Origin: Streptomyces rhizoryzae
GTDB taxonomy: Bacteria > Actinomycetota > Actinomycetes > Streptomycetales > Streptomycetaceae
Direction of reading: 5' to 3'
Length of the DNA stretch: 64,000 nucleotides
Assembly: GCF_023155275.1 (NCBI RefSeq)
Contig: NZ_JALMUV010000008.1
Coordinates: forward strand, 62,001-126,000
In this document: in pieces, positions 25,559 through 35,781 of the stretch
Layout: each line of letters opens with the position of its first letter
Numbering within the stretch: position 1 is the stretch's first letter
The notes under the pieces: model-generated
What the model was told of the DNA's origin: nothing
Seen by the model: the letters and a program-made list of their open reading frames with translations, nothing else
The model's database searches: none
Program-made: the position numbers and the translations under genes

Positions 25559-26884
25559 TCAACTGGCGACATTCGGGTGCTCTTCTTTCATTTCGACCAC
25601 TCCGGATCTTGCATTAACATGAGTGAGTGTACTTGAATGTTCACACGTAATGAGAATACGCCAAACAGCATGCCAGCTAGTCCCCTTGCGCACCGCGAGC
25701 AATTCACCCACCTCGGCCTTTCCGCATCCAGGCACAGCCTTCAATGCCAGTTGAGTGGCCCTTTGTTTGTCGATGCGGACTGCCGGAACCAGAACATCAG
25801 GCACTTTCCTTGTCGATAGCTGAGAGACTCGCCCTGTCCGGTCAATCTGCACATCCAAACGCATAGGCATGAGCACATCGTTTCGATATCGGCGCCAGCT
25901 GACCATCCACCCCAGAGCCGCATTTTCTCCGACCGCCGAGACTTTCACGTCACTCTTCGGGATACCCCATGGGAAGTGATGCTCAGCGTACGCAATGGCG
26001 ATATCCTTCGCCTGTGCAGAACTCGTGATCTCCGACGGGGCCCCCGGCACCGGAAAGCCTGACGGCTTTCCATTGGCCGACATGTCAAGGCTGGCGGTAA
26101 TCTCGTCCTGGCCCGGCCAGTTGACTTGAACGTACCCCACGGGCAAAATCGCCATAATAGTGCCACTGGCAGAACCGTCGGAAGGCGCGAATTTCACGTC
26201 ACCGATTGCATAGTGATCACCAAATGCCTGATGGACTACTTCAGTGATCGCCTTCCGTTGCTCACTGTCAGCCGAAGCTATTGACTCAGTGGCTGCCACA
26301 GTGCGCGGCTGAATAGAAGTCGCCCAGACAACACCGACTAGCACAGCAAAGCTCACGTATGTGATAGCCATCCGCCACGCCTTCGGCCGCCAGGGATCCA
26401 ATCTCCCATGAGCTGTGCGCACGAGAATGAATGCCACAAGCGCGCCCAGGATACTGCCAGTCGAATTAGAAACGAAGTCGCTAGTATCACACGCTCGCCC
26501 GATGGCCGGGATGGCGCCTTGCGTGGTCTCGATAACCGCAGACGCAATCACCCCACTTGCGGCTCCGGGGAGAATCCTGCGTGCTGCAAGCACACCCAGG
26601 AATCCCACCGGGACGAACATGAGGCAGTTCAATATGCCCTGTTCCGTTCCGAAGGGTTCGAAAACGTTAAGGTTGATAACACATGTGCCGGAACCTTGAG
26701 TGCCACCCGTCGACCATAGCGTCAAACAGAGCACGCTAACTATAGAGGCGCACCAGAGTGCCAAATGTAAGGGGCGGTCCGTTTTCTCCTTCGAAGCAAA
26801 GTAGACCGCAAGACCAAATACGATGGAGATGGTAATTGCGATGACAATGAATGCCAGGTGCCCCTTGAATACGGCTTCTAGCAT
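25559..26884 (-). CDS. VanZ-like membrane protein with C-terminal extracytoplasmic domain
   Basis: 441 residues. About five transmembrane helices in residues 1-200 carry the VanZ pattern (NLNVFEPFGTEQGILNCLMFVPVGFLGVLAARRI, AVIETTQGAIPAIGRACDTSDFVSNSTGSILGALV). The C-terminal 230 residues are soluble, with PepSY-like segments (AKDIAIAYAEHHFPWG, RATQLALKAVPG). VanZ homologues can affect glycopeptide tolerance and surface lipids; the role here is unknown. Base composition is far lower in GC than neighbours, with many A/T-ending codons, pointing to recent acquisition. ATG 26884 follows GGAGG. Confidence 0.8.
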   Translation of the reverse strand: MLEAVFKGHLAFIVIAITISIVFGLAVYFASKEKTDRPLHLALWCASIVSVLCLTLWSTGGTQGSGTCVINLNVFEPFGTEQGILNCLMFVPVGFLGVLAARRILPGAASGVIASAVIETTQGAIPAIGRACDTSDFVSNSTGSILGALVAFILVRTAHGRLDPWRPKAWRMAITYVSFAVLVGVVWATSIQPRTVAATESIASADSEQRKAITEVVHQAFGDHYAIGDVKFAPSDGSASGTIMAILPVGYVQVNWPGQDEITASLDMSANGKPSGFPVPGAPSEITSSAQAKDIAIAYAEHHFPWGIPKSDVKVSAVGENAALGWMVSWRRYRNDVLMPMRLDVQIDRTGRVSQLSTRKVPDVLVPAVRIDKQRATQLALKAVPGCGKAEVGELLAVRKGTSWHAVWRILITCEHSSTLTHVNARSGVVEMKEEHPNVAS

Positions 26885-27037
26885 TTATACCTCCCGTTCC
26901 TAGCCATGTGAAAGTGCGTGTACCCCCTGGCGGTTATACCGCAGGGGGTACCAAGCAGTATCGCCGACCAACTGGCGAGACCGTCAGTCAACAGGGCTAT
27001 TTCCTGACGGAAGCGGATTGTGTCGCGTCGATGCTGA

Positions 27038-27475
27038 CTAGCACTTCCTCGTAGGCGGAGTCTGGTACTGGCCTCCACCTGCGAGAAGAAGGCCGACGTC
27101 AGGGTTGCACGAAGCGCCGGGAGTCCAACTCGCCGTAGCGTTTAATGACGTGCTGCACGTCTTCGGGCCGCTCCAGTGCACCCCTCCGTTTCTCATGTAT
27201 CCCACCTTGCACGAAACGTCACCCCCTCCGGTCTTGTAGTAGTCCACGCCTATGTGGCTACCGTCGTTAGTTTCGTGCAGAAGCAGAGAACCGTTACTGA
27301 GCGAGGTGCACACATCCCAATTCGAAATGTAGCCATCGTGCGGGCAGTTAAAACTAGCAAGCGCTGCTTTCTTCACCCCGCCGGACACCTCCACGGCGTT
27401 CGCGGTAGTAGCAGTCAGCAGCGGCACCAGAGCGACGGACGCAATCGCAGTTGCGACACGAAGATGCGAATTCAT
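27038..27475 (-). CDS. Small secreted Cys-rich protein, one TTA codon
   Basis: 145 residues. A signal peptide (MNSHLRVATAIASVALVPLL, then TATTANA) is predicted to be cut after ANA near residue 27. The mature part has Cys in FNCPHDG, WDVCTSL, DVSCKVGY, KTCSTS, ASCNPD and a C-terminal Cys, i.e. six cysteines able to form three disulfides. A TTA codon sits at 27143-27145 (codon 111). Low GC like the VanZ-like gene, about 150 bases downstream on the same strand. AGGGGG precedes the ATG. No family recognised. Confidence 0.7.
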   Translation of the reverse strand: MNSHLRVATAIASVALVPLLTATTANAVEVSGGVKKAALASFNCPHDGYISNWDVCTSLSNGSLLLHETNDGSHIGVDYYKTGGGDVSCKVGYMRNGGVHWSGPKTCSTSLNATASWTPGASCNPDVGLLLAGGGQYQTPPTRKC

Positions 27476-27769
27476 GAAGCCCCCTTTGTTTATTTATCTG
27501 GTCAAGACAGCGCAAGGCTCTAACAATTTTCGACTCTGGTCCAGCCGCTTTTCGGTCACCATGATGGCCGATTTGACAACTTCGTATCAGCAGCCAAGCA
27601 GCGCCGGTGTTCCTCGTAAGATTGAGGACTTCTTGAATCTCGGCAGTGAGATCGCCCCCGAGGACCGAGTCTGCTGCGTCTACGCTCAGCGCCTGCCGCT
27701 CGATGATTCAGCCTCGATGACACATGCAGCGGAGAAGTCCTCACCAGCCTGCCGGTGTGAGCCACCTTC
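27476..27769. other. Intergenic region of the cargo, no gene seen
   Basis: Moderately AT-rich spacer between the divergent secreted-protein and DUF1330 genes. It should contain both promoters. No convincing ORF or repeat was found. Confidence 0.5.
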
Positions 27770-28084
27770 ATGCCCGCTCACGTCATCGTCAACGTCGATG
27801 TCTTAAACGAGGAGGCCGGCCTGGCCTACGCAGCCGTGGCCCAGGAGTCCATCCTCAGCCATGGCGGCCGTTACCTGGTCTCGGGCTCCACATCCGAGCC
27901 AGTCGAAGGCACCTGGGATGCCTCCCGTTTCATGGTCATCGAGTTTCCCGACATGGACCGGATCCGGGAGTGGTACGACTCCCCGGAGTACCGGCGCGCC
28001 CGGGCGATACGGGAGGGCAAGGTTCGGGTGGGGATGATGTTCGTCGAGGGCACGTTACCCGAGGGCTTCTCGCTCCCGACCTAG
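27770..28084 (+). CDS. DUF1330-family protein, two TTA codons
   Basis: 104 residues, MPAHVIVNVDVLNEEAGLAY..., GGRYLVSGSTSEPVEGTWD, FMVIEFPDMDRIREWYDSPEYRRARAIREG. This is the ferredoxin-like dimeric alpha/beta barrel of the DUF1330 family, whose biochemical role is not established. TTA codons at 27803-27805 (codon 12) and 28055-28057 (codon 96) imply bldA dependence. The early TTA is well placed to block translation in vegetative cells. Weak ribosome-binding site. Cargo gene of the element. Confidence 0.85.
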   Translation: MPAHVIVNVDVLNEEAGLAYAAVAQESILSHGGRYLVSGSTSEPVEGTWDASRFMVIEFPDMDRIREWYDSPEYRRARAIREGKVRVGMMFVEGTLPEGFSLPT

Positions 28085-28452
28085 CGGCCATCAGGCCCCC
28101 GAGCCCGCACGACAGCCCGAAGATGACAAGTCGTCGCGAAGCCGTGCCTCATAGTGTGGCGACATTCGGCGACGGACGGTACTCAGTCGGGACTACTGCA
28201 CGGAGTCGGCCGCAGAACCGGTCGTCAGCCGCGCGAAGACGGTGACCTCCTCGTCCCGAGCGCAAGAGCGGACGGCCGATCAATGGGGCGTCCGCCACCT
28301 GTGGTGGAGTATCAAGTCCCGCGCAAGTACGACTAAAGCGTCCGACTTCGGAGCAGGTTCGATGCCCGTCGGACAGGACGCTCCCCAGTTCGTTTCGAAC
28401 GGGGTACTTAGCTTGACCCCGTCCCGCCCGGCCCGCAGTAGGCAGTAGCACT
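28085..28452. other. Element region without a supported gene
   Basis: No ORF with family-like sequence on either strand. A short hairpin (GTCCGAC / GTCGGAC, about 28340-28375) surrounds a GGTTCGATGCC string that resembles a tRNA T-loop but lacks a matching tRNA fold. Confidence 0.45.
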
Positions 28453-28487
28453 GCTGTGCCCCGATCTCGTCGAGGTCGGGGCACAGC
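28453..28487 (-). terminator. Hairpin after the second small-ORF copy
   Basis: GCTGTGCCCCGA / TCGGGGCACAGC perfect 12-bp stem with an 11-base loop, 18 bases downstream of the stop at 28505 on the reverse strand. Equivalent in position to the hairpin at 25282. Confidence 0.6.
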
Positions 28488-28504
28488 CACAGGACAAGCT
28501 CAGG

Positions 28505-28612
28505 CTAGACAGCAGTCGTCGCTACGGAGACCTTCTCCTCATCCAGGCTGATGCTCTTCACGCCGTTGTCGGCATCGCGATCGAGGATTCCCTCAGGCGC
28601 CACCACGATCAA
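28505..28612 (-). pseudogene. Small ORF, copy B, degenerate
   Basis: From TTG 28612 the frame reads LIVVAPEGILDRDADNG, then VKSISLDEEKVSVATTAV and stop. It aligns with copy A at 25335-25466 (shared GIL-RD-x-x-GVK-x-ISL). An extra base relative to copy A puts the equivalent ATG (28617-28619) out of frame. It lies 132 bases from the thiC replacement end. Together the two copies form a direct repeat around the cargo genes. Confidence 0.5.
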
Positions 28613-28744
28613 CGTGCATACCGGTTGACCGGCCACGCTGGTCGTGGTTCGCATCATGCCTGGGATTGGCGATCAGTGGACCGACGTCCAGCGGGTCCAG
28701 GCTGGGCCTCTCACACCGCAGGCAGCGGCCCACCGCTCCAAGCA

Positions 28745-30671
<1,927 letters not shown>

Positions 30672-30756
30672 CCCGCGATTGCAAAGGTGGCACCACGGTA
30701 GCGGCCGATGCGCCGGTGTGAACAGGGGGCCCACCGGTTCTTGCGATGATCGGGCG

Positions 30757-32091
30757 GTGAGCCCTCCCGAAGACCGGCACGCCATCGTCGCTCCCGCGCA
30801 CCACCACGGTCACGGCCATGGGCCGGCAGCCCCCGTCTCCCGGCATCTGCGCAAGGTCATCGCCGCGGTCCTGATCCCGTTCGCGGCCGCGGTGGCGGTC
30901 GGTCTGATCGTCCTCTGGCCCGGCGGCGCGCCCCCGCACCCGCCGTCCGGGGTGGGCTTGGACCAGCCGACGGAACAGGCCCGGGTGGTCACCGTCGAGG
31001 AGGTCGACTGCGCGGCGGTGCATGCCGAACGGCATCCGCAGCCGGCCGGTCCGGGGGACGGGCCACCGTCCGGGGGAGCGGCCGCGGACAAGCCCTGCGA
31101 ACAGGCGACGATCAAGGTCACGACGGGGGAGAACGCCGGGCGGACCTTCCGGACCGTGGTGACACCGGACTCGCTGCGGCGCTACACCACCGGCCAGGAA
31201 GTGATCGTCTCCTACTCCCCCAAGGCCCCGGCGGAACTCCAGTACGCGGTCCGCGATGTCGACCGTACGGTGCCGATGTGGGTGCTGGCCGCGGTCTTCG
31301 CCTTCGCGGTCGTGCTCATCGGCCGGCTGCGCGGGGTGCTGGCGCTGGTCGCGCTGGCGGCGAGCTTCGCGGTGCTGACGCTGTTCATCCTCCCGGCGGT
31401 CCTCCATGGCTCCGATCCGCTGCTGGTGGCGGTGGTCGGCGGCAGCGCGATCATGCTGATCGCGCTGTACCTGTGCCACGGGCTGACCGCCCGTACGTCG
31501 GTGGCGGTGCTCGGCACGCTCGCCTCCCTGCTTCTCATCGGGGTGCTGGGTTCGGTGTTCACCGGCTGGGCGCTGCTGACCGGGAACACCGACGACACGA
31601 CCGGGCTCGTGCACGGCCTGTACCCGGACATCGAGATGCGCGGGCTGCTGCTGGCGGGGATCATCATCGGCTCGCTGGGGGTGCTCGACGATGTGACGGT
31701 GACCCAGACCTCCGCCGTCTGGGAGCTGAAGGAGGCGGATCCGACGGCCGGTTGGCGCAAGCTGTACGGCGCGGCGATGCGGATCGGGCGGGATCACATC
31801 GCGTCCGTGGTGAACACCCTGGTGATGGCCTACGCGGGCGCCGCGCTGCCGCTGCTGCTGCTGTTCTCGCTCGCGCGCAGCGGCGTCGGGACGGTCGCCA
31901 CCAGTGAGGTGGTGGCGGAGGAGATCGTCCGCACGCTGGTGGGCAGCATCGGGCTGGTCGCCTCGGTGCCGGTGACCACGCTGCTGGCGGCGCTGGTGGT
32001 CGCGGCGGACCGCGGGGCGCCGGGCGGGGCGCGGGCGGTACCGGCCGGCCGCGGCCGGCGCGCGGCGCGGGGTCGGCGCCGTAAGCACTGA
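30757..32091 (+). CDS. YibE/F-family membrane protein
   Basis: 444 residues from GTG 30757. A His-rich start (HHHGHGHG) precedes the first transmembrane helix (about 30-52), then an extracytoplasmic domain with two Cys (EEVDCAAV, DKPCEQ). Six or seven helices follow, with the YibE/F signature (LYPDIEMRGLLLAGIIIGSLGVLDDVTVTQTSAVWELKEADP). The tail is basic (GRGRRAARGRRRKH). YibE/F proteins are proposed transporters with unknown substrate. The N-terminal His cluster suggests metal binding, but this is inference. Divergent from thiC. Confidence 0.88.
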   Translation: MSPPEDRHAIVAPAHHHGHGHGPAAPVSRHLRKVIAAVLIPFAAAVAVGLIVLWPGGAPPHPPSGVGLDQPTEQARVVTVEEVDCAAVHAERHPQPAGPGDGPPSGGAAADKPCEQATIKVTTGENAGRTFRTVVTPDSLRRYTTGQEVIVSYSPKAPAELQYAVRDVDRTVPMWVLAAVFAFAVVLIGRLRGVLALVALAASFAVLTLFILPAVLHGSDPLLVAVVGGSAIMLIALYLCHGLTARTSVAVLGTLASLLLIGVLGSVFTGWALLTGNTDDTTGLVHGLYPDIEMRGLLLAGIIIGSLGVLDDVTVTQTSAVWELKEADPTAGWRKLYGAAMRIGRDHIASVVNTLVMAYAGAALPLLLLFSLARSGVGTVATSEVVAEEIVRTLVGSIGLVASVPVTTLLAALVVAADRGAPGGARAVPAGRGRRAARGRRRKH

Positions 32092-32293
32092 ACGCGGCGG
32101 GGGAGGGTGGTGGGGGAGAGCGGGTGCGGGCGGGAACGGGGTGGGCACGCCTGGGCGGGCACGGGTACGGGCGCACCCGGACCGGCGGACGGAGCGCGGG
32201 GGGGGTACGGCCGGGAGAGCCGGTAGCGGGGGCACCCCGGGGAGAAGACGCGGCAGCGCGGCGCGGTGGGGCCGGTGACCGGTGGCCGGTCGG

Positions 32294-32716
32294 TCAGCCG
32301 GCCGGGGCCTCCGTCAGGATGCGGTCCAGCGCGGCGTCCAGGGTGTCGCAGACCTCTTCCTTGCCGAGCGGGACCAGCCGGTCCGTACGGTCCAGGAAGG
32401 CGATCAGCGGGGCCGCGCCGGCCCGGAACAGGGCGCGCTCGGCGCCCACTTGGAGGCTGATGTGGACCTCGCCGAGGTGCTCGCCGGCGGTCGGCTCGAC
32501 CCGGACGTCGCCCTCGCCGGTCGGCCGGCTGAGCCCGTCCAGCAGCAACTCCCGTCCGAACACCCAGCTCACCGGCGCGTCACCGGGCAGATCGAAGGTG
32601 AGCCGGACGGCGTAGGGGTCGGCGCTGTCGAAGTCCAGCTCGACCGGGATCCGGAAAGCGAGCTCCTCCGAGACGAGGAAGCTCATGATCACTTCTGCCT
32701 GAACCGTGTCGTTCAT
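32294..32716 (-). CDS. ssgA: SsgA, sporulation and cell-division activator (SALP family)
   Basis: 140 residues with the SsgA-like protein pattern: MNDTVQAEVIMSFLVSEELAFRIPVELDFDSADPYAVRLTF, DAPVSWVFGRELLLDGLSRPTGEGDVRV and FLDRTDRLVPLGKEE. SsgA directs sites of germ-tube emergence, branching and sporulation septa, acting with SsgB to place FtsZ. The identification as SsgA, not another SALP, rests on the adjacent IclR-type gene at 32821, matching ssgR-ssgA synteny. Weak ribosome-binding site. Transcription is expected to depend on SsgR. Confidence 0.93.
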   Translation of the reverse strand: MNDTVQAEVIMSFLVSEELAFRIPVELDFDSADPYAVRLTFDLPGDAPVSWVFGRELLLDGLSRPTGEGDVRVEPTAGEHLGEVHISLQVGAERALFRAGAAPLIAFLDRTDRLVPLGKEEVCDTLDAALDRILTEAPAG

Positions 32717-32820
32717 CAACCGCTGCCCCGCACTTGATCGCAGATGGCCGGGAAACGTCCCCGGACGCCCTAGTGCCGCCATCGTCGGTCACCCGCAGGC
32801 GGATCACAAGGAGTGAGTTT

Positions 32821-33597
32821 TCAGATACTGATAGAGAAGGCGAGTGTCGTTAGTGCCGCCTCCGCCATTGTGCGTAGCCGCGTCGTAACCGCGTGCAATC
32901 GGTGCACTTCGTCGGCGGGAAGGGACACCGCCAGCGTCGCGGCGGCCGAGCCGACCCGGATCGGGAGGGCCGCACACACCGTGCCCAGGGCATATTCCTG
33001 CCGGTCAAAGGCGACTTGGCCGCGACGCACCGTAGCCAGCCGGTGGAGCAGGTCGCCCTCCGAACGGACCGAGAACGGCGTTATCGAGTGCACGGGATAG
33101 CGGTCCAGATGCTCCCGGCGGGCCGTCTCGTCGAGCTGGGCCAGCAGGCACTGGCCGATCGCGTGGGTGTGCGCGGTGGAGCGGAAGTCGGCCCATTCCT
33201 CGACGGGCGGCCGGGCCGGGTCGTCGGTCATGGCGACCACCTCGACCTCGCCGTCGCGGTAGACGGCGAAGTAGACGGCGGCGCCCAGTTGCCGGCCGGC
33301 CGCGGCGAGGGTGTCGGCGAGCTGCCGGCGGTGGCGGCGCCGGGCCCCCGCGCGGCCGATGCACTCGGCCCCCTCGCCGATCACGAAGACCCCGTGCTCC
33401 CGGCGCAGATAGCCCTCATGGGTCAGCGTCCGCAGCAGGTGGTACGCGGTGGGCAGCGGCAGCTGGGCCTCTCGGGCCAGCTGCTTGGCGGGCGCGCCGC
33501 CGGTGTGCGCGGCCGCCGCCTCCAGCAGGCGCAACGCCCGCTGCACCGACCCGATCAGGGTGGGGTGCGAGCCGGTTTTGCCGGTGCCGATCACCAT
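32821..33597 (-). CDS. ssgR: SsgR, IclR-family activator of ssgA
   Basis: 258 residues. The N-terminal winged helix (SVQRALRLLEAAAAHTGGAPAKQLAREAQLPLPTAYHLLRTLTHEGYLRRE, about 18-75) is followed by an IclR effector domain (VAMTDDP, HAIGQCLLAQLDE, LGTVCAALPIRVG). Position directly upstream of ssgA on the same strand matches ssgR, which is required for ssgA transcription in S. coelicolor. ATG 33597 chosen; a TTG at 33603 is possible. Two TCCGGAA elements lie about 90-110 bases upstream. Confidence 0.92.
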   Translation of the reverse strand: MVIGTGKTGSHPTLIGSVQRALRLLEAAAAHTGGAPAKQLAREAQLPLPTAYHLLRTLTHEGYLRREHGVFVIGEGAECIGRAGARRRHRRQLADTLAAAGRQLGAAVYFAVYRDGEVEVVAMTDDPARPPVEEWADFRSTAHTHAIGQCLLAQLDETARREHLDRYPVHSITPFSVRSEGDLLHRLATVRRGQVAFDRQEYALGTVCAALPIRVGSAAATLAVSLPADEVHRLHAVTTRLRTMAEAALTTLAFSISI

Positions 33598-33686
33598 CGC
33601 CAACCCCCAGGTCCGAGCGGTGTGGTCCCGTGGCCGCGCGTCCCCCGGGACGTCCGCCGCGCCGCCCGGCCCGATCCCTCGGTATT

Positions 33687-33709
33687 TTCCGGAACGTCAA
33701 CATCCGGAA
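33687..33709. promoter_or_regulatory. TTCCGGA-N9-TCCGGAA, candidate ssgR operator
   Basis: Inverted repeat with 7-bp arms, 90-112 bases upstream of the ssgR ATG. The left half is itself the palindrome TTCCGGAA, so TCCGGAA occurs twice. It may be an IclR-type autoregulatory site or a binding site for a developmental regulator. Confidence 0.4.
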
Positions 33710-33973
33710 GATGCCTGCGGTCCGCACTCTAGCCCGGGGGCTCCGGGCGCGGCGCGGGATGCCGTGAGCACTCCCGCCGCCGGACACTCCCCTGGTCCGC
33801 GTGCCCCTGAGGGACGACCCGCACACCTCCGGTGAACTGGCTGTACGCGGGGACGAACGGACCGTGACGGGCCGCTGTCCGGGGTCCTTCCGAACCCCGT
33901 TCGACCTCCGGGGCCCGGAGTGTCGGCGGCGGCCCGGGAGGACGGGGAGGCGCACCGCGTTCCCGGAACGCCG

Positions 33974-34004
33974 GACGCCCTGTCCCGGGGCGGGGCAGGG
34001 CGTC
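33974..34004 (-). terminator. Hairpin downstream of the DUF5326 gene
   Basis: 13-bp stem GACGCCCTGTCCC / GGGGCAGGGCGTC (one G-U pair) with a short loop, 47 bases past the stop at 34051. No T-tract. Confidence 0.55.
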
Positions 34005-34050
34005 ATCGGACGGTGCGGGCCGGCCGAAGCCGATCGGTCGGGGGCTCTCC

Positions 34051-34275
34051 CTACCAGTCGCTCTTGGACGACGACGAGGAGAAGCCGTTGAACCTGCGCA
34101 CGAGGTAGATGACACCGGCGATCAGGGCCGCCGCGATCAGCACCTTGAAGAGCAGGCTGATCAGGAAGCCGAGGGCGGTGGCGAGCAGTCCGCCGAAGAC
34201 CGCGATCAGGATGACGGGCACCACGACCCAGGTGACCCACCACGGAATGCCTGCGAGTATCCCCTTGTCAGCCAC
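34051..34275 (-). CDS. DUF5326-family small membrane protein
   Basis: 74 residues, MADKGILAGIPWWVTWVVVPVILIAVFGGLLATALGFLISLLFKVLIAAALIAGVIYLVRRF followed by a Ser-rich tail. Two transmembrane helices fill most of the protein. The family is restricted to streptomycetes and has no known function. GTG start at 34275. Separated from ssgR by a hairpin. Confidence 0.8.
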   Translation of the reverse strand: MADKGILAGIPWWVTWVVVPVILIAVFGGLLATALGFLISLLFKVLIAAALIAGVIYLVRRFNGFSSSSSKSDW

Positions 34276-34473
34276 TGTTCTGCCCTGCTTTCTGTCTGCG
34301 TTGCCGGTCTCCGCCGCGCCGGTGGCACCGTCCGCGTCCTGCGCGTCTGCCGCGTCGCGTCCGGGGTTCTTCCCCTTCGTACCAACGATGCTAGGGCGCG
34401 GCAGGGCGCCGCGGGGGGCCGACAGCCCCGGCTCACCCCTGAGCTGACCCCTACGGGTTCCGGGGTCCGGCCC

Positions 34474-34791
34474 TCAGCTTTCGGGCGGAGAGAACACCAC
34501 CACGACCCGGAGGTCCTCGCTGATGTGGTGGAACTTGTGGGGTACCCCGGCGGGTACGTAGACCACGCTGCCGCGGGCCACCGACTCGGTCTCCGTGCCC
34601 ACGGTGATCGCCCCGCGGCCGCTCACGACCAGGTACACCTCGTCCTGGCCGTGCGGCTGCTGGGGGTCCACGGAGCCGGCGTCCAGCGCGTACAGCCCCA
34701 CCGACATGGTGCGTTCCCGGAGGAACTGTAGATACGCGCCGTCGTTCGCGACCCGTTCCGCTTCCAGTTCGTCCAGTCGGAAAGCCTTCAT
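34474..34791 (-). CDS. Cupin-domain protein
   Basis: 105 residues from ATG 34791 (an in-frame ATG at 34809 is possible). Motif 1 is PHGQDEVYLVVSGRGAITVGTE and motif 2 is GSVVYVPAGVPHKFHHI, giving His, Glu and His for a metal site. Small single-domain cupins bind metal or small effectors; no substrate is indicated. Cytosolic. Divergent from the holin-like gene at 34840, with only 48 bases between starts. Confidence 0.85.
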   Translation of the reverse strand: MKAFRLDELEAERVANDGAYLQFLRERTMSVGLYALDAGSVDPQQPHGQDEVYLVVSGRGAITVGTETESVARGSVVYVPAGVPHKFHHISEDLRVVVVFSPPES

Positions 34792-34839
34792 CCCGTTCGC
34801 ACCCCTCATCGGTCCGCCGTCGTCTGCGACGATCTCACC

Positions 34840-35217
34840 ATGAAGCATTTCCTGGTCAAGACGCTCGCCAACGCCGCGGCCCTGGCCGTGGCCATCTGGT
34901 TGCTCAAAGGCATCACGCTCACCGGTGAGAACACCGGCCGCAAGGTGCTCACGCTGATCCTGGTGGCGCTGATCTTCGGGCTGGTCAACTTCCTCGTCAA
35001 GCCCGTGGTGAAGGTGCTCTCGTTCCCCCTGTTCGTGCTCACACTCGGCCTGATCACGCTGGTCGTGAACGCGCTGATGCTGCTGCTGACGTCCTGGCTC
35101 GCCGGCAAGGCGGCTCTCGCCTTCCATGTGGACGGCTTCTGGACGGCCCTGCTCGGCGGCGTGATCATCTCGATCGTCTCCTGGGCGATGCATGTGGTCC
35201 TGCCCGACGAGGACTGA
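34840..35217 (+). CDS. Phage-holin-family (holin 4 superfamily) membrane protein
   Basis: 125 residues with four transmembrane helices: MKHFLVKTLANAAALAVAIWLLKGI, VLTLILVALIFGLVNFLVKPVVKVLSFPLFVLTLGLITLVVNALMLLLTSWL and GGVIISIVSWAMHVVL. The LVNFLVKPVVKVLSFPL block is the family signature. Despite the name these are ordinary chromosomal proteins in actinobacteria, with unknown function. Only three bases separate it from ptpA, so the genes are likely co-transcribed. Confidence 0.88.
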   Translation: MKHFLVKTLANAAALAVAIWLLKGITLTGENTGRKVLTLILVALIFGLVNFLVKPVVKVLSFPLFVLTLGLITLVVNALMLLLTSWLAGKAALAFHVDGFWTALLGGVIISIVSWAMHVVLPDED

Positions 35218-35220
35218 ACC

Positions 35221-35781
35221 GTGCCCTACCGCGTCTGCTTCGTCTGCACCGGCAACATATGCCGCTCGCCGATGGCCGAGTCCGTCTTCCGCGCCCGGCT
35301 CACCGAGGACGGCCTCGACGGGCTGGTCGAGACCGACAGCGCCGGTACCGGCGGCTGGCACGAGGGCGACGACGCCGACCCCCGCACCCGCGCCGTCCTG
35401 CACACGGCCGGCTATCCGTGCGCGCACACCGCCCGCCGGTTCCGCGCCTCCTGGTTCGCCCGCCTCGACCTCGTGATCGCCCTGGACTCCGGTCATCTGC
35501 GCGAGCTGCGCCGGCTGGCGCCCACCCCCGAGGACGCCGCCAAGGTCCGCCTGCTGCGCGCGTACGCCGGCGGCGCCGGACCCGCCGGGGACCCCGCCGC
35601 GCACGACGTACCCGACCCGTACTACGGCGGGTTCGCCGGATTCCAGGAGTGCCTGGAGATGATCGAGACGGCCTGCGACGGCCTCCTGGAGGCGGTCCGC
35701 GCCGAGGTCACCTCCACCGACCCCGGTCCCGCCGAGCCCCGGCCGGGACCGCACCGCCCCCGCCCCAAGGAGAGCGCATGA
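35221..35781 (+). CDS. ptpA: Low-molecular-weight protein tyrosine phosphatase
   Basis: 186 residues. The P-loop VCTGNICRSP (Cys9, Arg15) and acid loop DVPDPYYGG are both complete; the C-terminal 25 residues are a Pro/Arg-rich tail. Dephosphorylates tyrosine-phosphorylated proteins; the S. coelicolor homologue PtpA influences secondary metabolism. GTG start at 35221. Its stop overlaps the next gene's ATG (ATGA), so the three genes 34840-36902 form a tight operon. Confidence 0.92.
   Translation: MPYRVCFVCTGNICRSPMAESVFRARLTEDGLDGLVETDSAGTGGWHEGDDADPRTRAVLHTAGYPCAHTARRFRASWFARLDLVIALDSGHLRELRRLAPTPEDAAKVRLLRAYAGGAGPAGDPAAHDVPDPYYGGFAGFQECLEMIETACDGLLEAVRAEVTSTDPGPAEPRPGPHRPRPKESA

Larger units (their letters stand above)
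33598..34050. other. ssgR upstream region, no gene
   Basis: 453 bases between ssgR and the DUF5326 gene. It holds the TCCGGAA repeat pair (33687-33709) and a strong hairpin (33974-34004). ORFs across it have no family-like sequence. Confidence 0.6.

Noticed and set aside
28340..28375. tRNA-like T-loop (GGTTCGATGCC) with flanking 7-bp stem
   Set aside because: No anticodon or D arm, spacing too short for a tRNA, and the T-stem does not pair. A simple hairpin is more likely.
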